NCBI GenBank assembly: GCA_016288175.1
Contig: JAEEYN010000051.1
Location: 1 to 20,252 of the forward strand
Reading direction: 5' to 3'
Source: Bacillota bacterium
Lineage (GTDB): Bacteria > Bacillota > Clostridia > Christensenellales > CAG-138
DNA: 20,252 nucleotides
The notes under the pieces are model-generated. The model worked only from the letters and a program-made list of their open reading frames with translations, was not told the DNA's origin and made no database searches. Numbering within the stretch: position 1 is the first letter of the stretch; every line of letters begins with the position of its first letter. Made by a program: the position numbers and the translations under genes. Below are positions 7,396 through 13,917 of this stretch, one piece after another.

Positions 7396-7767
7396 TTATT
7401 TCTCCGCAGCGCCGATGGTATACTCAGCGATGGGGTTGCCGCCTACGAGATGCTTTTCAACGATTTCCCTAGCCTTCTCGGGAGTTACTTTGATGTAGGT
7501 GACGCGCTCCTTGTCGCCGTCGAAGACTTCGACGATGGGCTCGAAGCGGCACATGCCGATGCACCCGGTCTGGGTGACGGTGACCTTGTCGGTGAGGTTG
7601 CGCTTGGCAACTTCCTCTACGAGCGCGTTCAGGACCGGCCTTGCGCCTGCGGCGATACCGCAGGTCGCCATACCGACGGCAACACGGATGTTTGCCTGAC
7701 CCTCGCGGAGGACGACCTTGTTCTGCATCCTCTCACGGATCTTTGCGAGTTCTTCCAATGATTTCAT
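7396..7767 (-). CDS. HndB-like thioredoxin-fold ferredoxin subunit
   Basis: A small 123-residue subunit resembling HndB, the accessory [2Fe-2S] subunit of NADP-reducing Hnd hydrogenases, expected to be cytoplasmic and bound to the hydrogenase. An N-terminal helix (SLEELAKIRERMQ) is followed by a thioredoxin-like fold with ATCGIAAGA (Cys36) and TGCIGMC (Cys69, Cys73). Only three Cys are visible; the position matching the first ligand of HydB is Gly32. Either the fourth ligand is non-Cys or the cluster is atypical; I recall this as usual for the HndB family. The start at 7767 has a weak AAAGGA about 12 bases upstream. It lies 18 bases before hydB. The 66-base AT-rich gap upstream could hold an internal promoter, but I see no convincing -35/-10 pair. 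Confidence 0.88.
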   Translation of the reverse strand: MKSLEELAKIRERMQNKVVLREGQANIRVAVGMATCGIAAGARPVLNALVEEVAKRNLTDKVTVTQTGCIGMCRFEPIVEVFDGDKERVTYIKVTPEKAREIVEKHLVGGNPIAEYTIGAAEK

Positions 7768-7833
7768 ACGGCTTGTTTCCTTTCGGTTTAGTTATTTTGA
7801 ATTTTAAATTTATTTTTCAGAACGCTTACGGCG

Positions 7834-8427
7834 TTATTTGCCCGCTTCCGCGTACTGTTCTTCCAGTGAATCCCTGACCCAAAGCAGCACCATCGGATCG
7901 TTCAGGGGCACGTCGTCGCCGAGAATGACGCGCATATCCCGCGTATCGACGCAGATGACGGTCTCATTCTCCGTCCCGGTCTCCCCCGCCTTTTCGCCTT
8001 TGACAATGCGGTGGGTGAAAACGTAGTCGACGTCCGGGAAGCCCTGCAGAAGGGTGCAGACGGTGGAGACGATGTCCCCGAGCGGAGTGAAATCCAGGTG
8101 GTCCTTGCGGAAGGACGCCGTGATCTCCGTGCCGCAGTTCTCCGGATCGACGCTGCGCTGCGTGGAGCGGAGCGTGATCCCGCCACCGGTCTGTTCGGCA
8201 GCGAGCTTCAGAAGCGGGATGCCCATGCCGACCTTGCGGGTCGTTCTGGTGGTCGAAAACGGATCTGCAACGGAAGCAAGAAATTCCGGGCTCATTCCGT
8301 ATCCGTTGTCCTTGATGGACAGTTTAAGCGTTGTATCGGTCTCGTCCAGAGTGATCTCCACAAGATCCGCCTCGGCGGTGATTGAATTCTGGGCGATATC
8401 GAGAATATTGAGGGAAAGCTCTTTCAT
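7834..8427 (-). CDS. Histidine-kinase-type ATPase in the hydrogenase operon
   Basis: A 197-residue cytoplasmic protein built on a GHKL/HATPase_c domain. The N box is NILDIAQNS (7-15), the G1 box DNGYGM (40-45), an F-box-like DPFSTT lies at 55-60, the G2 box GMGIPLL at 67-73, and the fold closes with GTEITASF (99-106). There is no dimerisation/phosphoacceptor His domain and no membrane segment. It is therefore not a complete sensor kinase, but an ATP-binding module like anti-sigma kinases or an ATPase partnered by another protein. About 90 C-terminal residues form a separate region I cannot assign. The start at 8427 has AAAGGAG 7 bases upstream. It lies 25 bases after the PHP gene. Signalling with the hydrogenase-like sensor is inferred from position only. 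Confidence 0.85.
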   Translation of the reverse strand: MKELSLNILDIAQNSITAEADLVEITLDETDTTLKLSIKDNGYGMSPEFLASVADPFSTTRTTRKVGMGIPLLKLAAEQTGGGITLRSTQRSVDPENCGTEITASFRKDHLDFTPLGDIVSTVCTLLQGFPDVDYVFTHRIVKGEKAGETGTENETVICVDTRDMRVILGDDVPLNDPMVLLWVRDSLEEQYAEAGK

Positions 8428-8452
8428 TGCCGGCTCCTTTGCCCGTCGGCTC

Positions 8453-9187
8453 TCACTGCTTCCATTCGCCTTCCGCGGCGCGGAGGGTTCTGAAGAACGC
8501 CGCGCGGATCGCGTCCGCGCCGTCCTCCTTCGAAGCGTCGAGATGGAGAAAATTTTCCGCCTGGTTCAGTTCCCATAATCTGTGCGCGTCGGAGGAAACA
8601 ACGAGCTTTCGCCCTTCGGTGAGAGCAAGGTTCTTCCTCTCCCGGAGCTCCGCGAGGCCGAAGACCGGCTTTTCGGGGAAGGTTCCGAGAACTGCGAGCA
8701 GGCCGTTCGATTCCCGGTCGATATGCGCCGGGTAGCAAAGGCCGCCGAAGCTGCGCACGAGCGCGGCCGCTTCTTCAATAGGAAGTGTTGTCGCCGCGGG
8801 CAGAAACCAGGGGTCCTCGCCCGTTACGGTATCCCCGGGACCCATGATGGGCTGGTTTCCGAAGATATCCACGCGGTTTTTGATCGGCATCCGGTACTGC
8901 TGCAGCTCCGAATCGAAACGGATGGCCGTTTCAAGGGTTTCGAAGAGGCAGACCATATGGATCTCTTCCGCCGTGGTAAGTTCCATCCCCGCAACGGGGA
9001 CGATGCCGTATTCCGCACAGGCTTCAAAAAAGGCGGGACAGTTTTTGCAGGAATTATGGTCGGTCAGTGCAACGATCTTCAGGCCGTTCAGGTACGCCAT
9101 GCCGGCAATGTTGCATGGAGTCATGTCGTCATCCCCGCAGGGGGAAAGACAGGAGTGAACGTGAAGGTCGTAGCTGAACGGTTCCAT
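8453..9187 (-). CDS. PHP-domain metal-dependent phosphoesterase
   Basis: A cytoplasmic 244-residue PHP protein with an apparently complete metal site: DLHVHSCLSPCG (His9, His11), LTDHN (Asp43, His44), GMELTTAEEIH (Glu69, His77), PAHIDRESNG (His155) and SSDAH (Asp200, His202). Family members hydrolyse phosphomonoesters, nucleotides or short RNA; the substrate here is unknown. Three Cys follow the first motif (Cys13, 17, 25), and CKNC is at 47-50, which could make it redox sensitive. The start at 9187 is 3 bases after the stop of the preceding DRTGG gene, with GGAGAG inside that gene's end, so translation is probably coupled. Its tight linkage to DRTGG and ATPase genes suggests removal of a phosphate or nucleotide signal. 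Confidence 0.9.
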   Translation of the reverse strand: MEPFSYDLHVHSCLSPCGDDDMTPCNIAGMAYLNGLKIVALTDHNSCKNCPAFFEACAEYGIVPVAGMELTTAEEIHMVCLFETLETAIRFDSELQQYRMPIKNRVDIFGNQPIMGPGDTVTGEDPWFLPAATTLPIEEAAALVRSFGGLCYPAHIDRESNGLLAVLGTFPEKPVFGLAELRERKNLALTEGRKLVVSSDAHRLWELNQAENFLHLDASKEDGADAIRAAFFRTLRAAEGEWKQ

Positions 9188-9190
9188 AGA

Positions 9191-9523
9191 TCAGAGCTCT
9201 CCGAAGATTTTTCCGCACAGCGCAAAGGTCGGTTCCGGAGAGGAGAAGAGGTTGATCCCCCGCATCTCCGCCGCGGCGATCAGATCGTCGCCCGGAACAA
9301 CGCCCTCCGCCAGAATGACGCAGGCCACATCGGTGAGCTGGGCGACGGCGATAACGTTGATGTTGCTCATGATCGTTACCCACGCGTCTCCGCTCGTGGC
9401 TCTGCCCATGACCCAGCTGAGCAGGTCGCCGGCATAACCGCCGGTCACTTCCCTTTCGCCGTCCTCAACATAGTAAGGAGTGAGCTCGAGTTTTTCTTTG
9501 AGTTGGTCTACGGTGATCGCCAT
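9191..9523 (-). CDS. DRTGG-domain protein, second copy in the operon
   Basis: A 110-residue stand-alone DRTGG domain, the fold found next to CBS domains and in the N-terminal part of some phosphotransacetylases, thought to bind small ligands. The diagnostic segment is VTGGYAGDLLSWVMGRA at 26-42, followed by the hydrophobic strand region AWVTIMSNINVIAVA and DVACVILAEG. It has only two Cys (68 and 103), unlike the Cys-rich paralog at 11351-11689. The start at 9523 is supported by a strong AGGAGGT about 5 bases upstream. It lies between the hydrogenase-like gene and the PHP gene. A small hairpin (9544-9562) occupies the 57-base gap before it. Ligand and partner are unknown. Confidence 0.85.
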   Translation of the reverse strand: MAITVDQLKEKLELTPYYVEDGEREVTGGYAGDLLSWVMGRATSGDAWVTIMSNINVIAVAQLTDVACVILAEGVVPGDDLIAAAEMRGINLFSSPEPTFALCGKIFGEL

Positions 9524-9543
9524 AGAGACCTCCTATAGGTTGG

Positions 9544-9562
9544 TTCCCGTTTAAAGCGGGAA
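9544..9562 (-). other. Small hairpin upstream of the second DRTGG gene
   Basis: TTCCCG (9544-9549) pairs with CGGGAA (9557-9562) around a 7-base loop in the operon mRNA, about 20 bases before the start codon. A very similar hairpin precedes hydC at 12221-12237. It has no T-tract, so it is more likely a stability, processing or translation element than a terminator. Confidence 0.4.
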
Positions 9563-9580
9563 ATTTTGCCGTCTTCGCTG

Positions 9581-10876
9581 TCAGCTTTCGCCGTTCTGCT
9601 TCGCGAGCAGCGTCTTCAGCCTTTCGCGCATCAGCACGACGCAGTCGTCGATCGTCGCTTCGCCGCGGACGACATCCTCCGCAAAGCAACGGCAGGTCGG
9701 CGCTCCGCAGGAACCGCAGTCGATCTGGGGAAGGGTCGAATAGATGTTTTCGATCTCCATCATCCTGCGGATCGATTCCATGCGGCTCATCGTGACCGTC
9801 GGCGGGGTGTAGGCGAAAGGCCTTGCGTCGATCAGCTCGTCCGGAACGAATGTATCCGGCTCCTCGCCGCTCGTATGCGGGATCCTGTTCATCGAAACGG
9901 GCAGATACCTTCTCAGGCTCTGCAGGCGCACACGGGCGATGTAGGGGTTCTCGACCGTCATCGCGCCGCCGACGCAGCCGCCGGGGCAGGCGTTCAGCTC
10001 AACGAAAGTCACGTCGCCGAGCTGGCCGGTCTCGATCTTGTCGAGGACCTGGATAACGTTTTCGATCCCGTCCGCCGCAAGATAGCCCTCGTTGAAAAGG
10101 GCGGAGGCTTCGCCGCCGGATGAAGGCCAGCTGAGGCCGATCATGCCGGTTTCGGAGGAAGCCTGCGGGGCCATGCCGCGCTTCATCGCGCCGATGAGCT
10201 TGAAATACACCTCGCTCATCGAAACGACGTTGTCGACATAGACCTCCTGATCCTCCATGGTGCTCTTCGCCCAGCTGACTTTCGCGGGGCAGGGAGAGAT
10301 AAAGACCGTTTTGATATCCTCCGGTTTGAGCTCGGGGTGCTTTTCGAGCGCCCTGCGCCGCGCATATTTGCCGGCGATCTCCATCGGAGCGATGATCGGG
10401 ATCAGGTGCTTGATGAGCGTCGGGAACCTGAGTTTGATAAGGCGGACAACAACTGGACAGGCGGAGCTGATGACCGGGAGCGGGATATCCTTGCGGGCCA
10501 TGTAGCGCCGCGTGTATTCCGTCACGATCTCCGCGCCCTTCGCGACCTCGTAAACATCGTTGAAGCCGATATCGAGAAGGCCCTGGATGACGTAATCCGC
10601 GTCGGTCAGCTTCGTGAACTGGCCGAAGAGCGAAGGCGCGGGCAGCGCGATCAGGTATTTGCTCCGATCGAGGTCGTCCAGCTTGTCGTAGACGGCGCGT
10701 TTTGCCTTCTGTTCGCATACGCGGATGCATTCGCCGCAGTCGATGCAGTGCATCGGATTGATGACGGCGTGCCCGTCGCGGATGCGTATCGCTTCCGTCG
10801 GGCAGCGTTTCAGGCAGGCGGTGCAGCCCTTGCATTTCTCCCTTTCGAGAAACACAGAATGATTGTATTCCGCCAT
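9581..10876 (-). CDS. Hydrogenase-like protein with altered H-cluster site (putative sensory [FeFe] hydrogenase)
   Basis: A 431-residue protein related to [FeFe] hydrogenases but probably regulatory. Two ferredoxin-type [4Fe-4S] motifs come first (Cys15/18/21/25 and Cys44/47/50/54). The H-domain keeps four candidate ligand Cys (140, 196, 297, 301), but L1 reads SSACP, with Ala139 at the usual proton-relay Cys; L2 reads SPCPAK instead of MPCxxK; and L3 reads LNACPGGCVGG instead of xMACxGGCxxGGG. The L2-L3 distance is 101 residues against 144 in HydA of this operon. The C-terminus carries a Fes-type [4Fe-4S] motif, C-x2-C-x4-C-x16-C (Cys387, 390, 395, 412), not a PAS domain. These features fit the putative sensory (HydS-like, group D) hydrogenases found inside bifurcating hydrogenase operons. 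The start at 10876 has AAGGAGG 10 bases upstream. Hydrogen or CO sensing is inference. Confidence 0.88.
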   Translation of the reverse strand: MAEYNHSVFLEREKCKGCTACLKRCPTEAIRIRDGHAVINPMHCIDCGECIRVCEQKAKRAVYDKLDDLDRSKYLIALPAPSLFGQFTKLTDADYVIQGLLDIGFNDVYEVAKGAEIVTEYTRRYMARKDIPLPVISSACPVVVRLIKLRFPTLIKHLIPIIAPMEIAGKYARRRALEKHPELKPEDIKTVFISPCPAKVSWAKSTMEDQEVYVDNVVSMSEVYFKLIGAMKRGMAPQASSETGMIGLSWPSSGGEASALFNEGYLAADGIENVIQVLDKIETGQLGDVTFVELNACPGGCVGGAMTVENPYIARVRLQSLRRYLPVSMNRIPHTSGEEPDTFVPDELIDARPFAYTPPTVTMSRMESIRRMMEIENIYSTLPQIDCGSCGAPTCRCFAEDVVRGEATIDDCVVLMRERLKTLLAKQNGES

Positions 10877-10914
10877 GAAGCCGCAGCCTCCTTCCTGTTG
10901 GTTGATTCGGCTTT

Positions 10915-11346
10915 TCAGCCGACTTTGAATTTAAGCTCGATCGTGGTGCCCTTACCGACGACCGAATCGATGTTCATTTCATCGGAGTAGTTTTTCATGT
11001 TGGGAAGGCCCATGCCTGCGCCGAATCCGAGAGCGCGGATATTATCCGGCGCTGTGGAGTAGCCCTCCTGCATCGCGGCCGCAACGTCCTTGATGCCGGG
11101 GCCGGTATCCGCGAGCACGATGCGGACCTGATCCTCGCCGACGTACATATCGGCAACGCCGCCGTTGGCGTGGATGACCATGTTGATCTCGCCCTCGTAC
11201 ATCGCGATCGCGACGCGGCGCGTGAGCTCCGGCGAAAAGCCGAGCTGACGCATCAGCTTTTTCACCTTTACGGACGCTTCGCCCGCGGAGGTGAAGTCGT
11301 TTCCGTCAACATCGAAATGGAAATTCAGTTCTTCGTTCGCTGCCAT
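10915..11346 (-). CDS. RsbW-like anti-sigma/serine kinase ATPase
   Basis: A 143-residue cytoplasmic GHKL ATPase close in layout to RsbW and SpoIIAB anti-sigma kinases. The N box is AIAMYEGEINMVIHA (46-60), with acidic residues followed by Asn55 and His59 as in that family; the G1 box is DTGPGI (80-85), the G2 box GFGAGMGLPNMK (107-118), and the domain closes with GKGTTIELKF. The start at 11346 (MAANEEL) is chosen over one nine codons upstream because GGAAGGTGAT precedes it by about 7 bases and the longer form would overlap the previous gene. It starts 4 bases after the DRTGG stop, so the two are probably translationally coupled. No anti-sigma antagonist (STAS) or sigma factor is visible nearby, so its partner is more likely in the operon itself, perhaps the DRTGG protein or the sensory hydrogenase. 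Confidence 0.88.
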   Translation of the reverse strand: MAANEELNFHFDVDGNDFTSAGEASVKVKKLMRQLGFSPELTRRVAIAMYEGEINMVIHANGGVADMYVGEDQVRIVLADTGPGIKDVAAAMQEGYSTAPDNIRALGFGAGMGLPNMKNYSDEMNIDSVVGKGTTIELKFKVG

Positions 11347-11350
11347 TCGA

Positions 11351-11689
11351 TCACCTTCCGAGCCCGGCCTCATAAAGCCTGCCGCAGGCTTCGAACATCG
11401 AATACTTCGTGCTCATCATGACGATGCCGCTGTTTTCCGCGAACAGCTGCATTTCCTCCGAAGGCATCTTGCCGCGGACGAACACGATGCAGTTCATGTC
11501 CATCATCATCGCGGTGCGGATGACCTGGGGATTCATAAGACCCGTCAGAAGAAGGCCCTGATGCTTCACGAACGCGAGCACGTCGCTCATCATATCGCTT
11601 CCGCAGGCGGAGCAGACCTCTCCGTCGAGAAAATCGCTGCAGGTCAGCACTTCTGCTTCGAGTATTCCGGCAACCTGGCTGATTTCCAT
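11351..11689 (-). CDS. DRTGG-domain protein, Cys-rich first copy
   Basis: A 112-residue stand-alone DRTGG-family domain. The segment EVCSACGSDMMSDVLAFVKH replaces the GGYAGDLLSWV of the second copy, followed by GLLLTGLMNPQVIRTAMM and CIVFVRGKMPSEEM. It carries five Cys, of which Cys17, 26 and 29 cluster before the core helix, so metal, Fe-S or thiol-based sensing is conceivable. Related proteins are found with hydrogenase operons of Clostridia, always without enzymatic motifs. The start at 11689 has GGAGGT about 6 bases upstream. It follows hydC by 25 bases and lies 4 bases before the RsbW-like gene, suggesting that this pair works as switch protein and kinase. That pairing is inferred from order only. 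Confidence 0.82.
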   Translation of the reverse strand: MEISQVAGILEAEVLTCSDFLDGEVCSACGSDMMSDVLAFVKHQGLLLTGLMNPQVIRTAMMMDMNCIVFVRGKMPSEEMQLFAENSGIVMMSTKYSMFEACGRLYEAGLGR

Positions 11690-11714
11690 TTTATACCTCC
11701 GAAATGAGCGGTTA

Positions 11715-12206
11715 TCAGTACTTTGCGAGGATGTCGCGAACGATGTTGGGGGTCATGCGGCCGTGAACGTCGTCGTCGATCATGATGACGGGAGCGAGAC
11801 CGCAGCAGCCGAGGCAGCGGGTCGGTTCGAGGGTGAACTTTCCGTCGGGAGTGGTGTGACCGGGCTCGACTTCAAGAACCCTGGCAAGCTCATCGAGAAC
11901 CTTCTGTGCGCCTTTGACATAGCAGGCGGTGCCGAGACATACGCGAACGAGATGCTCGCCGCGGGGTTCAAGATTGAACATTGAATAGAAGGTAGATACG
12001 CCGTAGATCTCCTCGAGGGAACGGCCGAGACCTTCCGCGACCATGGTCTGCACCTCGATGGGCAGGTAGCCGTAGATGTTCTGGGCGGCCTGAAGAACGG
12101 GCATCGTCGCACCTTCCTTACCCTTCCACTGGGCAATGACTGCCTGGAGCTGGGCTTCCTGTTCGGGTGTGCCCTTGAAGGGGATGGTCGTTGTTTGTTT
12201 AGCCAT
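11715..12206 (-). CDS. hydC: Hydrogenase [2Fe-2S] subunit (NuoE-like)
   Basis: The thioredoxin-like electron-transfer subunit of the bifurcating hydrogenase, carrying electrons between the flavin subunit HydB and HydA. The 163 residues comprise an N-terminal helical domain (QNIYGYLP, then EIYGVSTFYSMF at 66-77) and a [2Fe-2S] site with Cys90 and Cys95 (RVCLGTACYVKGA) and Cys131 and Cys135 (TRCLGCCGLAPV), exactly the NuoE spacing. Length is normal. The start at 12206 has a strong AAGGAGG 7 bases upstream. It is the first gene of the operon, about 90 bases after the predicted transcription start, and is separated from hydB and hydA by six presumed regulatory genes and the HndB-like gene. The split order means enzyme and signalling module share one transcript. 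Confidence 0.95.
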   Translation of the reverse strand: MAKQTTTIPFKGTPEQEAQLQAVIAQWKGKEGATMPVLQAAQNIYGYLPIEVQTMVAEGLGRSLEEIYGVSTFYSMFNLEPRGEHLVRVCLGTACYVKGAQKVLDELARVLEVEPGHTTPDGKFTLEPTRCLGCCGLAPVIMIDDDVHGRMTPNIVRDILAKY

Positions 12207-12220
12207 GCTAATCCTCCTTG

Positions 12221-12237
12221 TTCCGCATAAGCGGGAA
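12221..12237 (-). other. Small hairpin just upstream of the hydC Shine-Dalgarno
   Basis: TTCCGC (12221-12226) pairs with GCGGGAA (12231-12237) around a 4-base loop with one bulged base in the mRNA leader, ending 2 bases before the AAGGAGG of hydC. Its position could modulate ribosome access. It resembles the hairpin at 9544-9562. Confidence 0.4.
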
Positions 12238-12303
12238 TGTAGAATAATTGACTTTGTCGGCGAAAAAAGGCGCTTTTGGGCGCACTAATCCCACCATACG
12301 CAG

Positions 12304-12332
12304 ATTATAACACATAATTTCCGCAATATCTA
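12304..12332 (-). promoter_or_regulatory. Promoter of the hydrogenase operon
   Basis: On the minus strand an extended -10 element TGTTATAAT (12304-12312, with TATAAT at 12304-12309) lies 17 bases from a weaker -35 box TAGATA (12327-12332). The expected start is near 12297, giving a leader of about 90 bases. That leader holds a 4-bp GCGC hairpin followed by six U's (12263-12283) and the hairpin at 12221-12237, either of which might attenuate. I saw no clear Rex operator of the TTGTTAAN4TTAACAA type. Confidence 0.6.
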
Positions 12333-12367
12333 CCTTCAAAGCATATGCCGGCATAGTATATTTAAAG

Positions 12368-12389
12368 AAAAAAGCGCCGCGAGGGCGCT
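12368..12389 (-). terminator. Terminator of the M20 amidohydrolase gene
   Basis: Reading the minus strand, AGCGCC and GGCGCT (plus-strand positions 12384-12389 and 12373-12378) pair perfectly around a 5-base loop and are followed by six T's (A's at 12368-12373). It lies about 80 bases after the amidohydrolase stop and before the hydrogenase promoter, so the two units are transcribed separately. Confidence 0.85.
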
Positions 12390-12467
12390 CAAAAATGCAG
12401 TTAATCCATACTGTTTTGCTTGGAGATCCGACCGTTTTTCAGCGGAGCGGAAGGCTTTTGTTTCCGT

Positions 12468-13697
12468 TTATTCAACATTTTTCTTCCGTTTCCGGCAAAC
12501 GCCTCCGAGCTTTGCGAAAACAGCTGCGCCGGCGGCGATCAGCGCGTCCGGAAAATCATAGCAGGCCGTATGCAGCGGCGCATGCTCCTCCCCGCAGCCG
12601 AGATAGAAAAGCGCTCCGGCTGTGAGCTTCGTATAGCGGCCGAAATCCTCCGAGCTGCGGAAGGGCTCGTTCCATTCCGCGGGCGGAAGGCCGAGCGCGG
12701 CAGCCGCGGCGCGGACCTTTTCGGCGGAAGCGGCGTCGTTGCGCGTTTCCGGGAAGGGCTCGACTCTTTCCACGCTCACCGCAAGCGAGTTTTCCGCAGC
12801 AAGGGCTTCCGCCTCGTCTCCGAGAAGTTTTTCAAGCAGATCCATGCGTTTTTCGTTTTCGGCGCGGATCGTCAGCGAAAGGCGGCCGAAGCCTGCGGAT
12901 GTTCCGAACGCCTCCCCCGTCCCGTCCGTGCGGCTGCCCGAGGAAGCGCCGACGACGGTGCACATCACGATGCCGTCCGCGCTCATCACGGCGCCGGGCA
13001 CAATCTCCCGGACCGATCCTCCCGCTGCCTCGCGCACGGCCGAGGGGATATCCGAGATCAGTTTCGCGATCGCGAAGGATGGATTGCAGCCGTTCTCCGG
13101 CTGTGAGGCATGGGAATTTTTCCCGATGAAGCGAAAAACAAGCCCTGTCGAAGCGCAGGCGGCGCAGCCCGTATGCACGGCGACGGAGCCGAGCGGGAAG
13201 CCGGGCATATTGTGATAGCCGAAGATCTCGCCGATGTTCTCATCCGCGATAAGGCTTTCGCATTCCGCGGCGCCCTCGCCCGTTTCCTCCGCGGGCTGGA
13301 AAAGGAAGAAAAGATCGTTTTCGCAGCCGCAGCGATCGGCCGTCAGCGCAAAGGCGCAGAGGGTCGCCATGTGGCCGTCATGCCCGCATTTATGCGAAAC
13401 GCCGCGTGTCTTCGAGGCGTACGTAAGAGCCGTCCCTTCGTCGATCGGAAGAGCGTCCGTATCCGCGCGGAAGGCGATGCGTTTTTTCCCGTCGGAGGCG
13501 TTTTTCGAACGGTATGCCGCATAAAACCAACTGCCCCTGTCGATCAGCTCAAGCGATGTGTTTTCTTCGAGAAAAGTCATCAGCCTGCGCTTCGTGTTCG
13601 CCTCGCGTCCGGAAAGCTCCGCCATCGAATGCAGCTCATGCCGAAGCTCCGTCGCCTTTTCGAGAATATCCGCGTCGATCAGCCCGTACAGATCCAT
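12468..13697 (-). CDS. M20-family amidohydrolase/peptidase
   Basis: A cytoplasmic 409-residue metal-dependent amidohydrolase of the M20D type (N-acyl amino acid or IAA-conjugate hydrolases). The metal and catalytic motifs are in order: RADTDALPIDE at 78-87, SHKCGHDGHMA at 101-111 (Cys104, His106), the general base in PAEETGEGA (Glu137/138), GYHNMPGFPLG at 160-170 (His162), and C-terminal LHTACYDFPD (His376). The lid domain around 185-300 is present, so it is full length. The start at 13697 (MDLYGLIDADI) is preferred because AAGGTG lies about 8 bases upstream; the longer frame would start inside the opposite promoter and adds a basic low-complexity stretch. It has its own promoter and terminator. 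The substrate cannot be told from sequence; a peptide or N-acyl amino acid is likely. Confidence 0.92.
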   Translation of the reverse strand: MDLYGLIDADILEKATELRHELHSMAELSGREANTKRRLMTFLEENTSLELIDRGSWFYAAYRSKNASDGKKRIAFRADTDALPIDEGTALTYASKTRGVSHKCGHDGHMATLCAFALTADRCGCENDLFFLFQPAEETGEGAAECESLIADENIGEIFGYHNMPGFPLGSVAVHTGCAACASTGLVFRFIGKNSHASQPENGCNPSFAIAKLISDIPSAVREAAGGSVREIVPGAVMSADGIVMCTVVGASSGSRTDGTGEAFGTSAGFGRLSLTIRAENEKRMDLLEKLLGDEAEALAAENSLAVSVERVEPFPETRNDAASAEKVRAAAAALGLPPAEWNEPFRSSEDFGRYTKLTAGALFYLGCGEEHAPLHTACYDFPDALIAAGAAVFAKLGGVCRKRKKNVE

Positions 13698-13745
13698 TTT
13701 CCGCACCTTCCTCCGGCGTTTCCCGCCGTTTTTCTTCACCGGTCC

Positions 13746-13774
13746 ATTATACTCCCGCGGCGGCTCCCTGTAAA
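13746..13774 (-). promoter_or_regulatory. Promoter of the M20 amidohydrolase gene
   Basis: On the minus strand a -35 box TTTACA (13769-13774) and a perfect -10 box TATAAT (13746-13751) are 17 bases apart. The start would be near 13739, about 40 bases before the ATG. Its -35 box lies 24 bases from that of the divergent plus-strand promoter. Confidence 0.8.
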
Positions 13775-13798
13775 GATTGCCGAGTTTTATCATGCAGA

Positions 13799-13827
13799 TT
13801 GAAACGGAGCGCATATTGTGTTATAAT
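13799..13827 (+). promoter_or_regulatory. Promoter of the cohesin-led operon
   Basis: TTGAAA (13799-13804), a 17-base spacer and a perfect -10 box TATAAT (13822-13827), with TG three bases ahead (extended -10), predict a start near 13834 and a leader of about 84 bases. The sequence TGTGTTATAAT is shared exactly with the hydrogenase promoter. Confidence 0.85.
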
Positions 13828-13917
13828 ACATACTGGATTGATATCAGCATGCCTGCTTTTCATCCGGCGATGCGCGTCATTCCCGCAAAAACGCAATAAT
13901 ATCCAGGAGGTTCAGAT

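Noticed and set aside
7768..7833. Possible internal promoter in the AT-rich gap before the HndB-like gene
   Set aside because: Several AT-rich hexamers exist but no -35/-10 pair with proper spacing; the small AACGC/GCGTT hairpin there has no T-tract.
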